Assembly (NCBI GenBank): GCA_041484845.1
Contig: JBGPIK010000317.1
Span: 1 to 8,102 of the forward strand
DNA: 8,102 nucleotides
From: JBGPIK01 sp041484845
Lineage (GTDB): Bacteria; Desulfobacterota; Binatia; UBA9968
Direction: 5' to 3'
Position numbers and translations under genes: made by a program. This document shows, one piece after another, positions 5,388-8,102 of this stretch (position 1 is its first letter; each line of letters opens with the position of its first letter). Under the pieces are notes generated by a model. That model did not search any database and was not told where the DNA came from. It was given only the letters and a program-made list of their open reading frames with translations.

Positions 5388-7192
5388 TGGCGACCGAAAG
5401 AATTTTTAGCGATCCACTGGGCGACTGGAAGAGAAGCTGTTACTGCGGCGAGCCGCGCGCAACCTTGGTTGGGCAAGAGATGATCCTCGTGGGTTGGGTT
5501 CATACGCGGAGGGATCATGGGGGCTTGATCTTCGTCGATCTTAGAGATCGAAGCGGCATAACCCAGGTGGTCTTTAATCCTGAGCTGGACGCCGTCGCGC
5601 ATGAAAAAGCAAAACAGCTTCGCTCCGAAGACGTGATCGCCGTCCGCGGCACACTATCGAAACGCCCTGCCGAAACATTGAACGCGGAGCTGGCCACCGG
5701 TGAGGTGGAGTTGCTCGGAAAAGAGCTGAAATTGCTCAATGCGTCCCAGGTGCCGCCATTTAGGGTTGACGATGACACTGACGCCAATGAAAACACGAGG
5801 CTCAAGTATCGCTACCTCGATTTGCGCCGTCCTCAGAGCCTCAGCCCTCTTCTCCTGCGTTATCGGATGACCAAGTTGATCCGGGATTACCTAGACGCGC
5901 TCGGCTTTATCGATGTTGAAACGCCGGTGTTGACTAAGAGCACGCCGGAAGGAGCGCGCGACTATTTGGTGCCGAGCCGCATTTATCGCGGAAAATTTTA
6001 TGCTTTGCCGCAATCGCCTCAGCTGTTCAAGCAGATTCTAATGGTTGGCGGATTGGATCGTTACTTTCAGATCGTGAAGTGTTTCCGCGACGAAGACTTA
6101 CGGGCCGACCGTCAGCCGGAATTTACCCAGCTCGATATGGAGATGTCCTTCGTGCAGCCCGAGGATGTTCTCGGCGTCGTTGAAGGCATGATGATTTTGC
6201 TGTTCAAGGAATTGAAAGGCATCGAGCTAAAGAAGCCCTTTCCGCGCTTAACCTGGCAAGAGGCCATGGGGCGCTACGGTTCGGACAAGCCCGACATTCG
6301 CTTTGGTTTGGAATTGAAGGACTTCACCGCGGCGTTGCGTAACTGTAAGGCTAAAGTCTTCGCCGCAGCGATCGAGAAGGGCGGCGTGGTCAAAGGTATT
6401 TGTGTGCCCAATGGCGGCGAGCTTTCACGCAAGGACTTGGACGACCTTACGCCCTTCGTTGCGACTTTCGGCGCCAAGGGCGTGGCCTGGACTAAATTGA
6501 CCGAGGAGGGTTGGCAGTCGCCCATTGCGAAGTTCCTTTCCGAATCCGAGCAAAAAGAAATTGAGCGTGTTGCCGGCGCGCAATGCGGTGATGTGATCCT
6601 GTTTTCAGCGGACACGGCCAAAATCGTTCACGACGCTCTTGGCAACTTGCGTTTACATTTGGGTGACAAGCTCCACCTTATTCCGGAGAAGGAATATGCC
6701 CTGGTGTGGATCGTCGACTTTCCACTGATGGAATTCGACCCGGAAGAAAAGCGCTATGTCGCTTTGCACCATCCGTTTACGGCGCCGCTGGATGAGGATC
6801 TTGCGTTGCTGGAGAGCGATCCGGTGAAGGCGCGCTCTAAGGCCTATGACCTGGCGCTGAACGGCATCGAGATCGGCGGCGGCAGCATTCGTATTCATCA
6901 GGTGGAGCTGCAAAAGAAGATTCTCGCGCTCATGGGTATCGGCGCGGAAGAAGCCGAAGTCAAATTTGGCTTTTTTCTCGAGGCGTTGAGTTTCGGCGCT
7001 CCGCCGCACGGCGGCATCGCATTCGGGATTGACCGGTTGGCGATGTTGTTGAGCGGGGCGAAGTCATTGCGCGACGTGATTGCTTTTCCTAAGAGTCAGC
7101 GTGCAGTGTGCATGCTTACGGATGCGCCTTCGACGGTAGACGCCAAACAGCTTCGCGAGCTGGGGATTAAGACTACGGTTGTAAGCGACTAG
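5387..7192 (+). CDS. aspS: Aspartyl-tRNA synthetase, bacterial type, probably non-discriminating
   Basis: Predicted 601-residue cytoplasmic class II synthetase that attaches aspartate to tRNA(Asp), and possibly to tRNA(Asn). The OB-fold anticodon-binding domain (about 15-118) contains GWVHTRRDHGG (36-46). The catalytic core carries RLKYRYLDLRRP (138-149), TPEGARDYLVPSR (186-198), the aspartate-pocket QSPQLFKQ (209-216), motif 2 FRDEDLRADRQPEFTQLD (233-250), and motif 3 with GIAFGIDRLAMLL (543-555). The GAD insert typical of bacterial enzymes spans about 300-420. His44 in the RRDHGG loop matches the histidine of non-discriminating AspRS enzymes, where E. coli has leucine; the dual-specificity inference rests on this. 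ATG 5387 shares its first base with the hisS stop, and GGGGAAGG (5372-5379) lies 7 nt upstream, so translation is coupled to hisS. A repeat element begins exactly at its stop codon. Confidence 0.97.
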   Translation: MATERIFSDPLGDWKRSCYCGEPRATLVGQEMILVGWVHTRRDHGGLIFVDLRDRSGITQVVFNPELDAVAHEKAKQLRSEDVIAVRGTLSKRPAETLNAELATGEVELLGKELKLLNASQVPPFRVDDDTDANENTRLKYRYLDLRRPQSLSPLLLRYRMTKLIRDYLDALGFIDVETPVLTKSTPEGARDYLVPSRIYRGKFYALPQSPQLFKQILMVGGLDRYFQIVKCFRDEDLRADRQPEFTQLDMEMSFVQPEDVLGVVEGMMILLFKELKGIELKKPFPRLTWQEAMGRYGSDKPDIRFGLELKDFTAALRNCKAKVFAAAIEKGGVVKGICVPNGGELSRKDLDDLTPFVATFGAKGVAWTKLTEEGWQSPIAKFLSESEQKEIERVAGAQCGDVILFSADTAKIVHDALGNLRLHLGDKLHLIPEKEYALVWIVDFPLMEFDPEEKRYVALHHPFTAPLDEDLALLESDPVKARSKAYDLALNGIEIGGGSIRIHQVELQKKILALMGIGAEEAEVKFGFFLEALSFGAPPHGGIAFGIDRLAMLLSGAKSLRDVIAFPKSQRAVCMLTDAPSTVDAKQLRELGIKTTVVSD

Positions 7193-7350
7193 CCGACTGC
7201 TGAAAAAAACTCATATGCTCCGTTGCGCGAAATTGCCTCGCACCAACGTAAAGAACCGATGGGTATCGCGGAGTTTATCCTGAGCAGAGTCGAGGGATCG
7301 ATTTTTCACGCGCCTCGCCTCTGAGTTGTTTTTTGAGCAGCCTGCCAACA
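7192..7350. repeat. Putative small element with inverted ends (MITE-like), following aspS
   Basis: The left end GCCGACTGCTGAAAAAAACTC (7192-7212, 21 nt) is, with small gaps, the reverse complement of the right end at 7323-7346 (key parts GAGTT, T6, GAGCAG, CCTGCC). The two ends enclose about 110 bp with no open reading frame of interest. The inner part includes a copy of the CCTGAGC..GTCGA repeat (7279-7299). No transposase is present, and no target-site duplication is evident. The left end overlaps the last base of the aspS stop codon. A mobile origin is inferred from structure only. Confidence 0.45.
7279..7299. repeat. Second copy of the CCTGAGC-N-GTCGA repeat core
   Basis: CCTGAGCAGAGTCGAGGG at 7279-7296 shares CCTGAGC, GTCGA and GGG, in the same order and spacing to within two bases, with 1785-1806 in the receptor-gene spacer. 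The left arms seen in the first copy are not recognisable here, so this looks like a half copy. Confidence 0.45.
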
Positions 7351-7375
7351 GAGTTTTTAAGCAACCTGTTAGACA
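7351..7375. repeat. Degenerate tandem copy of the element's right end
   Basis: GAGTTTTTAAGCAACCTG (7351-7368) directly follows and matches the right end at 7323-7350 (GAGTT, T-rich tract, AGCAGCCTG), with one shortened T run and a few substitutions. The right end is therefore present twice in direct orientation. Both copies lie upstream of the lipoprotein start. Confidence 0.42.
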
Positions 7376-7416
7376 GAAAAATTTCACTTTTTGTGCGCAA
7401 GCATTTGCGAGGCCCA

Positions 7417-8097
7417 ATGAGGTTACTACATTTTTGCTCCACGGCGAGAACGTGGCGAGTCTTTGTGTTACTTGGCGCTCTTCTTTCGGCGTGCAGTTTT
7501 GGCCCGGGAACTATCCAGAGCCGCCATTCGAGCGACCTCGAGACGCGTAAGATCAGGAGGATCGCCGTCATGCCTCCGGCGCCAGGCGCCGATCAAAAGG
7601 CAGCCGTTCCCTTTACATCGACGCCTGCGGAAGCGAGCCCCCCTGAGAACCTCCTGACGAAACATCTCTATTCCACTCTGGCGGCTCAGCCCGGTTGGCA
7701 AGTCGTATCCGAACACGAAATCGAGGAAGTGGCGCAGACGATCGGACCCGTAACCGATACCGCCCGTCTGCGACGTTTGGGGGAATTGGTGTATGCGGAT
7801 GCCGTCATTACAGGGCGAGTTCTGCGCTACCGCGAACGAATCGGCAACGAAGTCGGCGCCCAAAGTCCCGCATCCGTCGCCTTCGTTGTTGATCTTGTCG
7901 ACTTGCGGCGTGGCGATATTGTGTGGTCGGCTCGCTTTGACGAGACCCAGAAAGCGTTAAGTGAAAATATATTTGCTATTGGCGACATCGGCCAACGAGG
8001 AATCCGATGGTTAACCGCGGATCAGTTGATGCTGGAAGGCGTGAAGAAAGCGGTCAATCAACTGCACCAGATTTTAGTTCAGTCCCCCGCTTCGTAG
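7417..8097 (+). CDS. Lipoprotein with a CsgG/TolB-N/LpoB-like look, function unknown
   Basis: Predicted 226-residue exported lipoprotein. The start is ATG 7417 with GAGG (7409-7412) 4 nt upstream. It opens a signal peptide with a hydrophobic core VFVLLGALLSAC whose lipobox LSAC puts the lipidated cysteine at residue 26. Mature features are an opening beta strand KIRRIAVMPPA (45-55), a helix-like ENLLTKHLYSTLAAQ (77-91), WQVVSEHEIEEV (94-105), and LGELVYADAVITGRVLRY (121-138). A conserved-looking second half follows: SPASVAFVVDLVDLR (150-164), IVWSARFDETQKALSENIF (168-186) and RWLTADQL (197-204). The order 'AV-P..L...L......VV...E......G...AD...TG.V' resembles CsgG/TolB-N/LpoB-type folds, inferred by eye only. 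An in-frame TTG at 7333 would add 28 residues translated from repeat DNA and is rejected. Location is probably the outer-membrane periplasmic face; partner unknown. Confidence 0.82.
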   Translation: MRLLHFCSTARTWRVFVLLGALLSACSFGPGTIQSRHSSDLETRKIRRIAVMPPAPGADQKAAVPFTSTPAEASPPENLLTKHLYSTLAAQPGWQVVSEHEIEEVAQTIGPVTDTARLRRLGELVYADAVITGRVLRYRERIGNEVGAQSPASVAFVVDLVDLRRGDIVWSARFDETQKALSENIFAIGDIGQRGIRWLTADQLMLEGVKKAVNQLHQILVQSPAS

Positions 8098-8102
8098 TTC
8101 GG

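Noticed and set aside
7333..7416. TTG start extending the lipoprotein by 28 residues
   Set aside because: The extension lies in the repeat region and would put a long polar segment before the lipoprotein signal peptide. ATG 7417 has a ribosome-binding site and a textbook lipobox.
7211..7417. 68-codon minus-strand open frame between aspS and the lipoprotein gene
   Set aside because: It lies wholly in the repeat element, and its RSLDSAQDKLR segment is the translation of the CCTGAGC..GTCGA repeat.
1..8102. CRISPR array, tRNA, rRNA or transposase gene
   Set aside because: No regularly spaced direct repeats of CRISPR size, no cloverleaf or rRNA-like segment, and no open frame with transposase character were found by reading.

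Overview
The window looks like chromosomal DNA from a Gram-negative, mid-GC (roughly 55% by eye) environmental bacterium. The evidence is two secreted periplasmic solute receptors, a lipobox-bearing lipoprotein, and a bacterial-type hisS-aspS pair with long class II synthetases. The protein flavour (deltaproteobacteria-like HisRS with a cysteine-rich insert, TctC-like and NMT1-like receptors without their transporters, many short intergenic repeats) suggests a Desulfobacterota/Binatota/NC10/Rokubacteria-type lineage. That placement is an inference from memory of these families, not a measurement.

Layout. Positions 1-112 hold the start of a minus-strand thiamine-diphosphate enzyme that runs off the left edge. 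Divergent from it is a 343-residue TctC/Bug-type periplasmic receptor (384-1415, +). A 540-bp gene-free stretch (1416-1955) follows. It carries a heptad inverted array, a 72-bp nested inverted repeat and a separate 25-bp hairpin. An NMT1/THI5/SsuA-like receptor lies convergently at 1956-2942 (-) with a well-formed promoter at 2993-3021. Divergent from that is an unrecognised multi-pass membrane protein (3125-3856, +), whose last codons overlap two short palindromes. A 265-bp spacer with nested hairpins (3909-3986) precedes hisS (4122-5387, +) and aspS (5387-7192, +). These two share one base at a TAATG junction and are almost certainly translationally coupled. A putative 155-185 bp inverted-repeat element begins at the aspS stop codon and separates it from a 226-residue outer-membrane-type lipoprotein (7417-8097, +).

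How it fits together. hisS and aspS form a housekeeping translation operon. AspRS has His44 in the anticodon-binding domain, as in non-discriminating AspRS enzymes, so the organism may make Asn-tRNA(Asn) by transamidation. The two receptors belong to different transport classes (tripartite tricarboxylate and ABC), and neither has a permease or ATPase partner here. No known mobile element with a transposase, CRISPR array, tRNA or rRNA was seen. I do not see a convincing undescribed multi-gene system. The most unusual content is the set of intergenic repeats: several structurally distinct families within 8 kb, one of them apparently occurring twice.
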